Origin: Natronocella acetinitrilica | GTDB lineage: Bacteria; Pseudomonadota; Gammaproteobacteria; Nitrococcales; Aquisalimonadaceae | Reading direction: 5' to 3' | Assembly: GCF_024170285.1 (NCBI RefSeq) | Contig: NZ_JALJXV010000004.1 | Span: forward strand, 62,001 to 126,000 | DNA: 64,000 bases | In this document: positions 37,014 through 47,478 of the stretch, piece by piece | How the letters are laid out: each line of letters begins with the position of its first letter | Position numbering within the stretch: position 1 is the first letter of the stretch | Notes under the pieces: model-generated | Seen by the model: the letters and a program-made list of their open reading frames with translations, nothing else | Told to the model about the DNA's origin: nothing | Database searches by the model: none | Translations under genes and position numbers: made by a program

Positions 37014-37513
37014 CAACAGACGTACAGGCTGACAACCTGCTTTCTGCGGATGTCCGCCGGGATATCGACCACTGGCTGGCAAAATTTCCGGAAGAGGGCA
37101 AGCGATCCGCAGTGATCCCGGCCCTGCACGCCGCACAGGATGCCAACGGCGGGTATCTCACCGAGCCCCTGATGGACGCCGTGGCCGATTATATCGGCAT
37201 GCCGCGGGTGGCCGTCTACGAGGTGGCCACCTTTTACACGATGTTCGACCTGAGGCCGGTTGGCCGGCACAAGGTGAATATCTGTACCAACATCTCCTGC
37301 TATCTCATGGGCTCCGATAGCATCGTGGCCCATTGTGAAAAGAAGCTCGGTATCAGGCTCGGTGAGACCACGCCGGATGGCCGTATCACTCTCAAGATAG
37401 AGGAAGAGTGCCTGGCCGCCTGTGTGGGCGGCCCCATGATGGTGGTGGATGGCCACTACCACACCCATCTCAGCCCCGAGAAGGTGGATGAGATCCTGGA
37501 CAAGCTGGAGTAA
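37010..37513 (+). CDS. nuoE: NADH-quinone oxidoreductase subunit E
   Basis: This 167-residue 24-kDa-type subunit binds the [2Fe-2S] cluster N1a. The four Cys ligands are in [11 protein letters not shown] and [11 protein letters not shown]. It pairs with NuoF in the NADH dehydrogenase module. It overlaps nuoD by 4 nt and ends 2 bp before nuoF. Confidence 0.96.
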   Translation: MTTDVQADNLLSADVRRDIDHWLAKFPEEGKRSAVIPALHAAQDANGGYLTEPLMDAVADYIGMPRVAVYEVATFYTMFDLRPVGRHKVNICTNISCYLMGSDSIVAHCEKKLGIRLGETTPDGRITLKIEEECLAACVGGPMMVVDGHYHTHLSPEKVDEILDKLE

Positions 37514-37515
37514 GC

Positions 37516-38808
37516 ATGGTCAACGAGGTTTGCTATCAGACGCTGCAGTTCGACGAGCCGTGGACGTACGAGAACTACCTCAAGATCGGTGGATATTCCT
37601 CATGGCGGAAGATTCTCGAGGAGAAAATACCGCCAGAGGACATCATCGAGACCGTCAAGAAAGCCAATCTGCGGGGGCGTGGTGGCGCCGGTTTTCCTGC
37701 CGGCGTGAAGTGGAGTTTCATGCCGCGCAATGCCCCGGGGCAGAAATACCTGCTCTGCAATTCCGATGAGTCGGAGCCTGGTACCTGCAAGGATCGCGAC
37801 ATACTGCGTTTCAATCCCCACGCCCTGGTGGAGGGTATGGCGATCGCCGCCTATTCCATGGGTGTCACCGTGGGCTACAACTACCTGCGTGGCGAGTTTC
37901 ATCATGAGCCGTTCGAGCGCTTCGAGCAGGCTCTGAAGGAAGCCTACGAGGCCGGTTTGCTGGGCAAGAACATCCTCGGATCCGGCGTTGACTTCGACCT
38001 CTATGGGCATATCGGCGCAGGCGCCTACATCTGTGGCGAGGAATCCGCCCTGATGGAATCGCTGGAAGGGAAAAAGGGGCAACCACGTTACAAGCCACCG
38101 TTCCCGGCGCAATTCGGTCTCTACGGCCGGCCCACCACCATCAACAACACCGAGACACTGGCCTCTGTTCCCGTGATCATGCGCAACGGTGCCGAATGGT
38201 TTGCCGAGCTTGGCAAACCCAACAACGGTGGCACCAAGATCTTCTGCGTTTCGGGCCACGTCGAGAAGCCCGGTAACTTCGAGATCCCGCTGGGCACTCC
38301 GTTCCGCGATTTGTTGCAGATGGCCGGTGGCGTACGTGGCAGTCGCAAGCTCAAGGCCGTCATTCCGGGCGGTTCGTCCATGCCCGTGGTTCCCGCCGAC
38401 ACCATGATGGAACTGGACATGGACTACGACAGCCTGGCCAAGGCCGGTTCCGCATTGGGCTCCGGCGGCGTGATCGTCATGGACGAGACCACCGACATGG
38501 TCAAGGCGATCCTGCGCATCAGCCAGTTCTATTACGCGGAATCCTGTGGTCAATGTACGCCGTGTCGAGAGGGCACCGGCTGGATGCATCGCGTCATCAA
38601 GCGCATCGTGCGCGGGCAGGGGCGCCCGGAAGACCTCGAGCTGCTGGAGGCCGCCGCCGGGCAGATCGCCGGACACACGATCTGCGCCTTTGGTGAAGCG
38701 GCGGCTTGGCCGGTGCAGGCGTTCCTCAAGCACTATCGCCACGAATTCGAGTATTACATCGAGCACAAGCGTTCCCTGGTGGACGCCGAGGCCGGAGCAG
38801 CCGCATGA
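37516..38808 (+). CDS. nuoF: NADH-quinone oxidoreductase subunit F
   Basis: This 430-residue 51-kDa-type subunit binds NADH, FMN and the [4Fe-4S] cluster N3. The NADH/FMN loop [23 protein letters not shown] and [19 protein letters not shown] are present. The cluster ligands lie in [15 protein letters not shown] plus a later Cys in [13 protein letters not shown] is 5 nt before the ATG. Confidence 0.97.
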   Translation: MVNEVCYQTLQFDEPWTYENYLKIGGYSSWRKILEEKIPPEDIIETVKKANLRGRGGAGFPAGVKWSFMPRNAPGQKYLLCNSDESEPGTCKDRDILRFNPHALVEGMAIAAYSMGVTVGYNYLRGEFHHEPFERFEQALKEAYEAGLLGKNILGSGVDFDLYGHIGAGAYICGEESALMESLEGKKGQPRYKPPFPAQFGLYGRPTTINNTETLASVPVIMRNGAEWFAELGKPNNGGTKIFCVSGHVEKPGNFEIPLGTPFRDLLQMAGGVRGSRKLKAVIPGGSSMPVVPADTMMELDMDYDSLAKAGSALGSGGVIVMDETTDMVKAILRISQFYYAESCGQCTPCREGTGWMHRVIKRIVRGQGRPEDLELLEAAAGQIAGHTICAFGEAAAWPVQAFLKHYRHEFEYYIEHKRSLVDAEAGAAA

Positions 38809-41207
38809 ATGCCAAGGTCGAGAACGATCAGGATTTCGTAACGCTTGAAGTCGACGGTGTTGAGATGCGCGCCCGCAAGGGTGCCATGCTCATCGAGGCG
38901 ACGGATCAGGCTGATATCCATGTGCCGCGGTTCTGTTATCACCGCAAGCTGTCGATTGCCGCCAACTGCCGTATGTGCCTGGTGGATGTAGAGAAAGCGC
39001 CGAAGCCCTTGCCCGCGTGCGCAACGCCTGTGGCCGAGGGCATGAAGGTGCGTACACGCTCCGAACGGGCGCTGAAGGCGCAGAAAGGGGTCATGGAATT
39101 CCTGCTCATCAACCACCCGCTGGATTGCCCCATCTGTGACCAGGGCGGTGAGTGCGAACTCCAGGATCTGGCCATGGGCTACGGCCGTGGTGTGTCCCGC
39201 TTCTCCGAGCGCAAGCGCGTGGTCAAGGATGAAAACCTCGGCCCGCTTATTTCCACGGAGATGACGCGCTGCATCCACTGCACCCGCTGCGTGCGGTTTC
39301 TCGACGAGGTGGCGGGGCAGCCGGAGCTCGGAGGCATGGGGCGCGGCGAGCATATGGAAATCTCCACCCTGGTGGGCCATGGCGTCAATTCGGAGATGTC
39401 CGGCAACATCATCGATCTCTGCCCGGTGGGTGCGCTCACCTCCAAGCCCTACCGCTTTACCGCCCGTGCATGGGAGATGCTCAGCCATCCGGCCGTCTCG
39501 CCCCATGACTGTGTCGGCTCCAATCTGCAGATTCACCACTTGAACGGGCAGATCAAGCGCGTTGTGCCACGGGAAAACGAGTCGGTCAACGAGTGCTGGA
39601 TCTCGGATCGTGACCGCTTTGCCTATCAGGGGCTTTACGCAGAGGATCGCCTGACCTCGCCCATGATCAAGCGCGATGGTCAGTGGCATTCGGTCGATTG
39701 GGAGACGGCTCTGGAAGAGGCATCCAGCCGCCTGCGTGCCGTTGCGGAAGAGCACGGCGCCGAACAACTGGGAGCCCTGCTGTCACCGTCCGCCACCAGC
39801 GAGGAAATGTATCTCCTGGGCCGTTTGATGCGGGGAATGGGAAGCCACAACGTGGATGCCCGGCTGCAGACCGGGGATTTTTCCGATCAGGCCGACCGCG
39901 CTACATTTCCAGGGATGGGCGTTCCACTGGCGGATATCGATCGGCTGGATGCCGTGCTGCTGGTGGGCAGCAATCCGCGCCATGACCATCCCATCGTCAA
40001 TCATCGACTGCGCAAGGCGGCACTCGCCGGTGCTCGCGTTCATGTGCTGTATCCGCGCCAGCTCGACCTCAACTACAGCGTTGCAGGTCAGCACCAGGTA
40101 TCGCCGGAGGAGATGGTGTCCGAGCTGGCGCTAGTGGCCAAGGCGCTGCTGGAGTCCAAGGGAACCGAGCCACCGAAAGGTCTCCATGACCTTATCGGAG
40201 ACGTGGTCCTGGAGCAGCGCCATCGCGAGCTCGCCACAATGCTCGCCGAGGCCGGGAACGCGGCTCTGATGCTCGGTCCCCTGGTTGAGTCGCATCCAGG
40301 GGGCGGTGCCATTCGGCAGCTCGCCCATTTGATCGTGGAACTGGCGGCTGCGCGTATCTGCGTGCTGACCGAAGGGGCGAACCAGGCTGGCGCCTGGCTG
40401 CTCGGTGCAGTACCCCACCGGGAGGTCGGTGGTGCGGCATCGGAGCAGGTCGGGCTCGACGCCCGGGCAATGCTGGAGCAGCCGCGGCGCGGCTATCTCC
40501 TGCTGGGTCTGGAACCCGAGCATGATTGCTGGGATGGTGCCGCGGCCCTGGAGGCCATGAATCAGGCGCATACCGTTGTCGCCATGACAGGCTATGTCAC
40601 CGACAGCATGCGCGAGTACGCAGATGTCCTGCTGCCCATCGGGCTATTTGGAGAGAGCTCCGGCTCTTATGTTTCCGCGGAAGGCCGTTGGCAGTCTTTC
40701 CCGGGTGTCGCCATGCCTGTGGGTGAAGCCCGGCCCGCCTGGAAAGTATTGCGAGTGTTGGGCAACCTGCTCAAGCTCGATGGCTTTGATTACAACGCGC
40801 CGGATGAGGTTGCCGAGGAAGCCCGGCGCCGCTGCGGAGAGCCCGAAGTACGTATGGAGCAGGCCTGGGTTGCGCCGCAGCAAGAGACATCATCTGCCGC
40901 AGCGCTGATGCGGGTCGGCACGGCGGGCCTTTACTCGGGGGATCCGCTGGTCCGTCGTGCGGCCGCACTGCAACAGACGGTGCAGGCCGAGACTGCTGGC
41001 CAGGTCCGTGTGGCTGCTTCCGTGGCGGAAGAACTTGGTGTCTCCGATGGAGACTCGCTGCAGGTGCAACAAGGTGCGTCGGTAAACACCATGGTTGTGC
41101 GCGTTGATGACACGCTTGCAAACGGCGTGGTCTGGGTCAGCCGCGGTGCAGCCGCGGCGGCTGGGCTTGGCGCTGCGGTTGGACCGGTGACGCTCGCTCG
41201 CGTATAA
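38805..41207 (+). CDS. nuoG: NADH-quinone oxidoreductase subunit G
   Basis: This 800-residue 75-kDa-type subunit has an N-terminal ferredoxin domain (Cys in [19 protein letters not shown]). A His-Cys cluster ([18 protein letters not shown]) and [10 protein letters not shown] follow, then a molybdopterin-oxidoreductase-like domain that binds no cofactor. It relays electrons from NuoF towards NuoI. The start overlaps the nuoF stop (ATGA). A 102-bp gap with no gene separates it from nuoH. Confidence 0.96.
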   Translation: MNAKVENDQDFVTLEVDGVEMRARKGAMLIEATDQADIHVPRFCYHRKLSIAANCRMCLVDVEKAPKPLPACATPVAEGMKVRTRSERALKAQKGVMEFLLINHPLDCPICDQGGECELQDLAMGYGRGVSRFSERKRVVKDENLGPLISTEMTRCIHCTRCVRFLDEVAGQPELGGMGRGEHMEISTLVGHGVNSEMSGNIIDLCPVGALTSKPYRFTARAWEMLSHPAVSPHDCVGSNLQIHHLNGQIKRVVPRENESVNECWISDRDRFAYQGLYAEDRLTSPMIKRDGQWHSVDWETALEEASSRLRAVAEEHGAEQLGALLSPSATSEEMYLLGRLMRGMGSHNVDARLQTGDFSDQADRATFPGMGVPLADIDRLDAVLLVGSNPRHDHPIVNHRLRKAALAGARVHVLYPRQLDLNYSVAGQHQVSPEEMVSELALVAKALLESKGTEPPKGLHDLIGDVVLEQRHRELATMLAEAGNAALMLGPLVESHPGGGAIRQLAHLIVELAAARICVLTEGANQAGAWLLGAVPHREVGGAASEQVGLDARAMLEQPRRGYLLLGLEPEHDCWDGAAALEAMNQAHTVVAMTGYVTDSMREYADVLLPIGLFGESSGSYVSAEGRWQSFPGVAMPVGEARPAWKVLRVLGNLLKLDGFDYNAPDEVAEEARRRCGEPEVRMEQAWVAPQQETSSAAALMRVGTAGLYSGDPLVRRAAALQQTVQAETAGQVRVAASVAEELGVSDGDSLQVQQGASVNTMVVRVDDTLANGVVWVSRGAAAAAGLGAAVGPVTLARV

Positions 41208-41309
41208 CGGGCGCCGGTCCTCGTAGACGGGCATGGATTGAACCCGCTCGCCGGAAGCACTGATGGACGGGCTTCGGCGTGTGACAGGTAACTGGGGATT
41301 ACGACAGCA

Positions 41310-42332
41310 ATGGCGGTACTTACGGAATTGATCTGGACGCTGACGAAGATCATCGCGATCGTCGTTCCAGTGATCCTGTCAGTGGCTTATCTGACCTATG
41401 CCGAGCGCAGGGTCATTGGTGCCATTCAGTCGCGTAATGGCCCCAACCGCGTCGGCCCCATGGGCCTCCTGCAGCCATTTGCGGATGTCTTCAAGCTGCT
41501 GTTCAAGGAAGTCATCCTGCCGGCAAATGCGAACCGCTTCCTGTTTCTGGTCGCACCGCTGCTGTCCCTGATGCCGGCCCTTGCTGCCTGGGCGGTGATT
41601 CCCTTCAGCGAAGGCCTGGTGCTGTCTGACATCAACGCAGGTCTGCTTTACGTGCTGGCCATGACCTCCCTGGGTGTTTATGGGGTCATCATCGCCGGCT
41701 GGGCTGCCAACTCGAAGTATTCCATGCTCGGCGCGATGCGCTCGGCGGCACAGATCGTGTCCTACGAGATCGCCATGGGCTTTGCCCTGGTCGGCGTGCT
41801 CATGGCGGCAGGCACGCTCAACATGAGCGGTATCGTGCAGGCCCAGGCGGGCGGCCTGTTCCACTGGTTCTGGCTGCCGCTCCTGCCCTTGTTCGTCGTC
41901 TACTGGATCTCCGGCGTTGCCGAGACCAATCGCGCACCCTTCGATGTCGCCGAAGGGGAGTCGGAGATCGTCGCAGGCTTCCACGTCGAGTACTCCGGCG
42001 TTGCCTTCGCCGTATTCTTCCTGGCGGAGTACGCCAACATGATCCTGATCTCCGGGCTTGCGGTGATCATGTTCCTGGGTGGCTGGTATTCCCCCTTCCA
42101 TGGCATGCCGCTGCTGGGCCCCCTGTTCGACTGGGTGCCGGGCATCGTCTGGTTCGTGCTCAAGATTTTCCTATTCCTGTATCTGTACCTCGCTTTCAGA
42201 GCGACTTTTCCGCGCTACCGCTATGACCAGATCATGCGGCTGGGCTGGAAGGTGCTGATACCGGTGACAGTGGTCTGGCTGGTGGTGGTCGCGTTGCTGA
42301 TCCTCGCTGGCCTGCCGCCGTGGTTCAACTGA
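41310..42332 (+). CDS. nuoH: NADH-quinone oxidoreductase subunit H
   Basis: This 340-residue membrane subunit (ND1-like) of about eight helices connects the peripheral and membrane arms and forms part of the quinone tunnel. Hallmarks are [30 protein letters not shown], and [19 protein letters not shown]. Confidence 0.97.
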   Translation: MAVLTELIWTLTKIIAIVVPVILSVAYLTYAERRVIGAIQSRNGPNRVGPMGLLQPFADVFKLLFKEVILPANANRFLFLVAPLLSLMPALAAWAVIPFSEGLVLSDINAGLLYVLAMTSLGVYGVIIAGWAANSKYSMLGAMRSAAQIVSYEIAMGFALVGVLMAAGTLNMSGIVQAQAGGLFHWFWLPLLPLFVVYWISGVAETNRAPFDVAEGESEIVAGFHVEYSGVAFAVFFLAEYANMILISGLAVIMFLGGWYSPFHGMPLLGPLFDWVPGIVWFVLKIFLFLYLYLAFRATFPRYRYDQIMRLGWKVLIPVTVVWLVVVALLILAGLPPWFN

Positions 42333-42343
42333 TAGGTGGCGCC

Positions 42344-42835
42344 ATGAGTTCGGCAATGAATGATTTCATTCGGACATTCTTTCTGGTGGAGCTTTTCAAG
42401 GGGCTGAAGCTGACGGGGCGCAATCTCTTCAAGCGCAAGGTCACGATTCAGTATCCGGAGGAAAAGGCTCCGCAGTCGCCGCGCTTTCGCGGGCTGCATG
42501 CGTTGCGCCGATACCCGAACGGCGAAGAGCGCTGCATCGCCTGCAAATTGTGCGAGGCGGTATGCCCGGCGCTGGCCATCACTATCGAGTCGGAGCCGAG
42601 GGAAGACGGCCAACGGCGCACGACCCGTTATGACATCGACCTGTTCAAGTGCATCTACTGTGGCTTCTGCGAGGAATCCTGTCCGGTGGACTCCATCGTC
42701 GAAACGCGGATTCACGAGTACCACATGGAAGCCCGGGGCGAGAACATCAAGACCAAGCAGGAACTGCTGGCCATCGGTGATCGATATGAGGCGCAGCTGG
42801 CAAAGGATCGTGCCATGGATGCGCCGTACCGATAG
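42344..42835 (+). CDS. nuoI: NADH-quinone oxidoreductase subunit I
   Basis: This 163-residue subunit holds two [4Fe-4S] clusters (N6a, N6b). The two ferredoxin motifs are [16 protein letters not shown] and [16 protein letters not shown]. The ATG at 42344 has AGGTGG upstream and follows nuoH by 11 bp. Confidence 0.97.
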   Translation: MSSAMNDFIRTFFLVELFKGLKLTGRNLFKRKVTIQYPEEKAPQSPRFRGLHALRRYPNGEERCIACKLCEAVCPALAITIESEPREDGQRRTTRYDIDLFKCIYCGFCEESCPVDSIVETRIHEYHMEARGENIKTKQELLAIGDRYEAQLAKDRAMDAPYR

Positions 42836-42874
42836 CACGGTACCAACGACGACGCGGAGACAGGGGCGTGTTTG

Positions 42875-43489
42875 GTGATTGAACAGCTGGTTTTTTACGT
42901 GTTTGCGGCGGTGTTGCTGTTCTCGGCGACCATGGTGATTGCCGTGCGAAACCCCGTGCATGCGGCCCTTTTCCTGGTGCTGGCGTTCTTCAACAGCGCC
43001 GTGCTCTGGATCATGGCCGGCGCGGAGTTCCTCGGCATTGTCCTCGTACTGGTCTACGTGGGCGCCGTGATGGTGCTGTTCCTGTTCGTCGTCATGATGC
43101 TGGACATCAACATTGCCAAGTTGCGTGAGGGTTTTATCAAGCACCTGTATATCGGCATTCCCGTGGCGGGTGTCATGGTGCTGCAAATGCTGCTGGTGAT
43201 CGGCTCCGGTGCATTTGCCCCGGCCTCCATGCCGGAGGCGACCATGCCGATCCCCGAGGGGGCGGCCAACACGCCGCTGCTGGGCAGCGTGCTCTATACG
43301 GTTTACGTGCTGCAGTTCGAGCTGGCCGCCGTCATTCTGCTGGTGGCGATCATTGCCGCAGTCATGTTGACGCTGCGACGGCGGGAGGGGACCCGCCATC
43401 AGGATCCCGCCAAGCAGGTACGGGTGAAGCGTGAGGATCGCGTGCGCCTGGTTGACATACCCGGGCGGCGGAAGCCGGAAAAAGAGTAG
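42875..43489 (+). CDS. nuoJ: NADH-quinone oxidoreductase subunit J
   Basis: This membrane subunit of about 204 residues has five helices (ND6-like), with NPVHAALFLVLAFFNSAVLW and VLVYVGAVMVLFLFVVMML, the latter containing the pi-bulge helix. The start is GTG 42875 (GGGG 8 nt upstream) or the adjacent TTG 42872. The tail after the last helix is long and basic. Confidence 0.95.
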   Translation: MIEQLVFYVFAAVLLFSATMVIAVRNPVHAALFLVLAFFNSAVLWIMAGAEFLGIVLVLVYVGAVMVLFLFVVMMLDINIAKLREGFIKHLYIGIPVAGVMVLQMLLVIGSGAFAPASMPEATMPIPEGAANTPLLGSVLYTVYVLQFELAAVILLVAIIAAVMLTLRRREGTRHQDPAKQVRVKREDRVRLVDIPGRRKPEKE

Positions 43490-43516
43490 CGATCGGGCAC
43501 CGGAACAGGACACGAC

Positions 43517-43822
43517 ATGATCGAACTTTCGGACTATCTGGTACTGGGCGCCATACTGTTTGCGCTCGGCATGGCGGGCATCTTCCTCAACCGGAAGAAT
43601 GCCATCGTCTTGCTCATGTCCATCGAGCTGATATTGCTGGCGGTGAATTTCAATTTCATTGCCTTCTCCACCTTCATGGGGGACCTCGCCGGGCAGGTGT
43701 TCGTGTTCTTCATTCTGACGGTGGCGGCGGCCGAATCCGCCATCGGGCTCGCCATCCTGGTGGTCCTGTTCCGCAATCGGGAGTCCATCAACGTGGGTGA
43801 CCTGGACAGCATGAAGGGCTGA
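43517..43822 (+). CDS. nuoK: NADH-quinone oxidoreductase subunit K
   Basis: This 101-residue ND4L-like subunit has three helices with the two buried Glu of the proton path, in [14 protein letters not shown] and [16 protein letters not shown] lies 7 nt before the ATG. Its TGA overlaps an ATG of nuoL. Confidence 0.97.
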   Translation: MIELSDYLVLGAILFALGMAGIFLNRKNAIVLLMSIELILLAVNFNFIAFSTFMGDLAGQVFVFFILTVAAAESAIGLAILVVLFRNRESINVGDLDSMKG

Positions 43823-43827
43823 TGCAC

Positions 43828-45822
43828 ATGGAGACGGTCTATCTCATCATCGTTCTCGCGCCCTTGCTGGGGGCAATCCTCGCCGGCTTCTTTGGCGCTC
43901 AGCTGGGCCGTTCCGGCGCCCACTCGGTGACGATTGCCGGTGTGGGCCTGTCCTGCCTGCTGTCGGTTTACGTCCTGTTCGGGCTGAGCACGGGAAGCAT
44001 CCAGCCCTTTGATGGCACGGTCTATACCTGGATGCTCACGGACGGCATTCATTTCGAGGTCGGGTTCCTGGTTGACCGGCTCACTGCCATGATGATGGTG
44101 GTGGTGACCTTCGTCTCGCTGATGGTGCACATCTACACCATCGGCTACATGGCTGACGAGGAGCACAACTGGCCCTCCGACAGTCTTGCCGGCACCAACG
44201 CCTATCAGCGGTTTTTCAGCTATATCGCGCTGTTCACGTTCTCCATGCTCATGCTGGTCATGGCGAACAACTTCCTGCAGCTGTTTTTTGCCTGGGAGGC
44301 CGTCGGCCTGGTTTCTTACCTGCTGATCGGGTTCTGGCTCAATCGCCCCACTGCGGTTTTCGCCAACCTGAAGGCGTTCCTGGTCAACCGGGTTGGTGAT
44401 TTCGGCTTCCTGCTTGGTATTGCTGCCGTATTGCTCTACTTCGGCAGCCTGAACTATGCCGAGGTGTTTGCGGCGGCGGAGGCTAATCCGAACCAGACCA
44501 TGCAGATCTTCGGCGGGCTCGAGTGGCAGGTGGCCACTGTGGCCTGCATCCTGCTGTTCATTGGAGCCATGGGGAAATCGGCCCAGGTGCCGCTGCACGT
44601 CTGGCTGCCGGATTCCATGGAAGGCCCGACGCCCATTTCGGCACTGATCCATGCGGCGACCATGGTCACCGCTGGTATCTTTCTCGTTGCCCGCATGTCG
44701 CCGCTGTTTGAACTCTCTGAAGTGGCCTTGAGCTTCATTCTGGTCATCGGCGCGGTGACAGCGCTGTTCCTCGGGCTCATCGGTATCGTGCAGAACGACA
44801 TCAAGCGGGTGATCGCCTATTCAACCCTGTCCCAGCTTGGCTACATGGTGGTGGCGCTGGGTGCGTCGGCCTATGCCGCAGGCGTCTACCACCTCATGAC
44901 CCATGCCTTCTTCAAGGCGTTGCTGTTCCTGGGTGCGGGTTCCGTCATCATCGCCATGCATCACAAGCAGGACATGCGCGAAATGGGCGGGCTCAAGAAG
45001 TACATGCCCGTGACCTACTGGACCATGCTCCTGGGCACCCTGGCCCTGATCGGCTTTCCGGCATTCTCCGGCTACTTTTCCAAGGACGGCATCATTCTCG
45101 CCGTCGCCGAAGCCGATCGCGCAGGTGCCGGGTTTGCCTATGTCTGCGTCTTGCTCGGGGTGTTCGTCACCGCGCTGTACAGTTTCCGACTGCTGTTCCT
45201 GGTCTTCCATGGCAAGGAGCGCATGGATCAGCACACCCGGGAGCATTTGCATGAAAGCCCCCGGGTGGTCACGGTGCCGCTGTTGCTGTTGGCCGTACCG
45301 TCGGTGCTGATCGGGCTGTTTACGGTGATGCCCATGATGCTGGGCGACTGGTTCGGAGATGCCATCGTGGTTGCGCCCGGCAACGACGTGTTGGCATCCG
45401 TGGCGGCCAGTTACGGCAGCGCCTGGGCGCTGGTCGCGCATGGTTTCGTATCGGCACCGCTCTATCTGGCAGCGGCCGGCTTCCTCGTGGCCTGGTACTG
45501 CTACATCGTCAATCCGGAATTGCCTGCGCGAATCAGGCAGCGTTTCCCGTTGCCCTACAAGGTGCTCGAGAACAAGTACTGGTTTGATGAGCTGCACCTG
45601 AACGTGTTTGCGGGTGCCGGGCGCGGCATGGGGCGGTTTTTCTGGAAGGTGACCGACGCAGGTCTGATCGACGGCGTGCTGGTGAACGGAACGGCCAATG
45701 GCATCGGCCGCTTCGCCGCAGTGCTGCGCCGTACCCAGACCGGTTATCTGTACCACTATGCCTTCGTGATGATCATTGGTCTGCTGGTATTGCTGACCTG
45801 GTTCGTGTTTGGCGCCTTTTGA
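43828..45822 (+). CDS. nuoL: NADH-quinone oxidoreductase subunit L
   Basis: This protein of about 664 residues is the distal antiporter-like proton-pumping subunit (ND5), with about 16 helices. Seen are the Glu helix FFAWEAVGLVSYLLIGFW, the Lys helix MGKSAQVPLHVWLPDSMEGPT, and the long lateral C-terminal helix. I start at the ATG at 43828 with GGG 9 nt upstream; the ATG at 43822 overlapping the nuoK stop is equally in frame. Confidence 0.95.
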   Translation: METVYLIIVLAPLLGAILAGFFGAQLGRSGAHSVTIAGVGLSCLLSVYVLFGLSTGSIQPFDGTVYTWMLTDGIHFEVGFLVDRLTAMMMVVVTFVSLMVHIYTIGYMADEEHNWPSDSLAGTNAYQRFFSYIALFTFSMLMLVMANNFLQLFFAWEAVGLVSYLLIGFWLNRPTAVFANLKAFLVNRVGDFGFLLGIAAVLLYFGSLNYAEVFAAAEANPNQTMQIFGGLEWQVATVACILLFIGAMGKSAQVPLHVWLPDSMEGPTPISALIHAATMVTAGIFLVARMSPLFELSEVALSFILVIGAVTALFLGLIGIVQNDIKRVIAYSTLSQLGYMVVALGASAYAAGVYHLMTHAFFKALLFLGAGSVIIAMHHKQDMREMGGLKKYMPVTYWTMLLGTLALIGFPAFSGYFSKDGIILAVAEADRAGAGFAYVCVLLGVFVTALYSFRLLFLVFHGKERMDQHTREHLHESPRVVTVPLLLLAVPSVLIGLFTVMPMMLGDWFGDAIVVAPGNDVLASVAASYGSAWALVAHGFVSAPLYLAAAGFLVAWYCYIVNPELPARIRQRFPLPYKVLENKYWFDELHLNVFAGAGRGMGRFFWKVTDAGLIDGVLVNGTANGIGRFAAVLRRTQTGYLYHYAFVMIIGLLVLLTWFVFGAF

Positions 45823-45901
45823 TGCGTATGGTCCGCGTTACCCGTCGGGCGCCGTTGCGCTCCGGCCCGGACACCTTGAATTGCTGGTAAGGAATTAACG
45901 G

Positions 45902-47419
45902 ATGTTGGAATCCTCCTGGCCATTGTTGAGCCTGCTGATCTGGCTGCCGATCCTCGGCGGTGTGGCGGTAGCGCTATTGGGCGATCAGCGCGCCTCTCAG
46001 GGTCGTACGTTGGCGCTGGTTGTCAGTGTCCTTGCCTTTCTATTCAGCCTGCTGCTGATCACGGGTTTCGAGCGCGGCACGGCGGCCATGCAGTTCGTGG
46101 AACTGCGCCCCTGGGTCGAGGCGTTGGGGGTGAACTACCACCTGGGCGTCGACGGTATCTCCATGCCGCTGATCGTGCTGACGACCTTCTCGACGCTCCT
46201 GGTGGTGATTGCCGGCTGGGACCGCATTGCCTACAAGCCGAGCCTTTACCTGGCCTGTTTCCTGATCATGGAAGGGATCGTGGTGGGCGTATTCAGCGCC
46301 CTTGATGCGATTCTCTTCTACGTGTTCTGGGAGGCGGTGCTGGTGCCGATGTTCCTGATTATCGGGATCTGGGGCGGCAAGGAGCGCATCTACGCCACCA
46401 TCAAGTTCTTCCTCTATACCTTCGTCGGCTCGGTACTGATGCTGGTGGCGTTGATCTACCTGCAGTTCCAGGCAGGCAGCTTCGCCATTCTGGACATGTA
46501 TGGGCTCAACCTCTCCCTGGGCACGCAGATCTGGTTGTTCATCGCCTTCCTGCTGGCCTTCGCGATCAAGGTTCCCATGTGGCCCGTGCATACCTGGCTG
46601 CCTGATGCCCACGTCCAGGCCCCCACCGGCGGTTCGGTCATCCTGGCGGCCATCATGTTGAAGATCGGCGGCTATGGCTTCCTGCGCTTCAGCCTGCCGG
46701 TGGTGCCGGAGGCAAGCCTGGAACTCGACTGGCTGATGATCGCCCTGTCGCTGGTGGCCGTGGTCTATATCGGTCTGGTGGCGATGATGCAGGAGGACAT
46801 GAAAAAACTGGTGGCGTATTCCTCCATCGCCCATATGGGTTTCGTGACTCTTGGTTTCTTCATCATATTCGACATCGTCGTGCGCACCGGCGGTAGCGGT
46901 GCATTGCTGGCCCTTGGCGGCGGCATGGTGCAGATGATTTCCCATGGCTTCATTTCCGCCGCGATGTTCCTCTGTGTCGGAGTGCTGTACGACCGCATGC
47001 ATACCCGCATGATCAGGGATTACGGCGGGGTCGCCCACCGCATGCCGGTGTTTGCCGGGCTGTTCGTGCTTTTCGCCATGGCCAACGCGGGTCTGCCGGG
47101 CACATCGGGCTTCGTCGGCGAATTCATGGTGATACTCGCCGCCTTCCAGGCGAACTTCTGGTACGCCTTCCTCGCCGGGATGACGTTGATCCTGGGCGCG
47201 GCTTACAGCCTTTGGATGATCAAGCGCGTCGTCTATGGCGAGGTTGCAAACGAAAAGGTCTCGGCGCTGCGGGATATCGACGGCCGCGAAAAGCTGGTGC
47301 TGGGGATGCTCGCCGTTGCCGTGCTCTGGCTCGGCCTGTACCCGGGGCCGCTGATTACGATCATGGAGCCGTCACTGGCGCAGCTGCTCGAGATCGTGGT
47401 CGAGAATGGCGTCAATTGA
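45902..47419 (+). CDS. nuoM: NADH-quinone oxidoreductase subunit M
   Basis: This 505-residue antiporter-like subunit (ND4) has 14 helices. The key Glu is in VFWEAVLVPMFLIIGIWGG and the Lys helix is AFAIKVPMWPVHTWLPDAH. AAGGA lies 10 nt before the ATG. The 79-bp gap after nuoL holds no gene. Confidence 0.96.
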   Translation: MLESSWPLLSLLIWLPILGGVAVALLGDQRASQGRTLALVVSVLAFLFSLLLITGFERGTAAMQFVELRPWVEALGVNYHLGVDGISMPLIVLTTFSTLLVVIAGWDRIAYKPSLYLACFLIMEGIVVGVFSALDAILFYVFWEAVLVPMFLIIGIWGGKERIYATIKFFLYTFVGSVLMLVALIYLQFQAGSFAILDMYGLNLSLGTQIWLFIAFLLAFAIKVPMWPVHTWLPDAHVQAPTGGSVILAAIMLKIGGYGFLRFSLPVVPEASLELDWLMIALSLVAVVYIGLVAMMQEDMKKLVAYSSIAHMGFVTLGFFIIFDIVVRTGGSGALLALGGGMVQMISHGFISAAMFLCVGVLYDRMHTRMIRDYGGVAHRMPVFAGLFVLFAMANAGLPGTSGFVGEFMVILAAFQANFWYAFLAGMTLILGAAYSLWMIKRVVYGEVANEKVSALRDIDGREKLVLGMLAVAVLWLGLYPGPLITIMEPSLAQLLEIVVENGVN

Positions 47420-47478
47420 TCAGGAATTGAAAGCCGCTGCGCGGTGTCGCGCGGCGCGGAGTGCTCAGAGGAATCTGT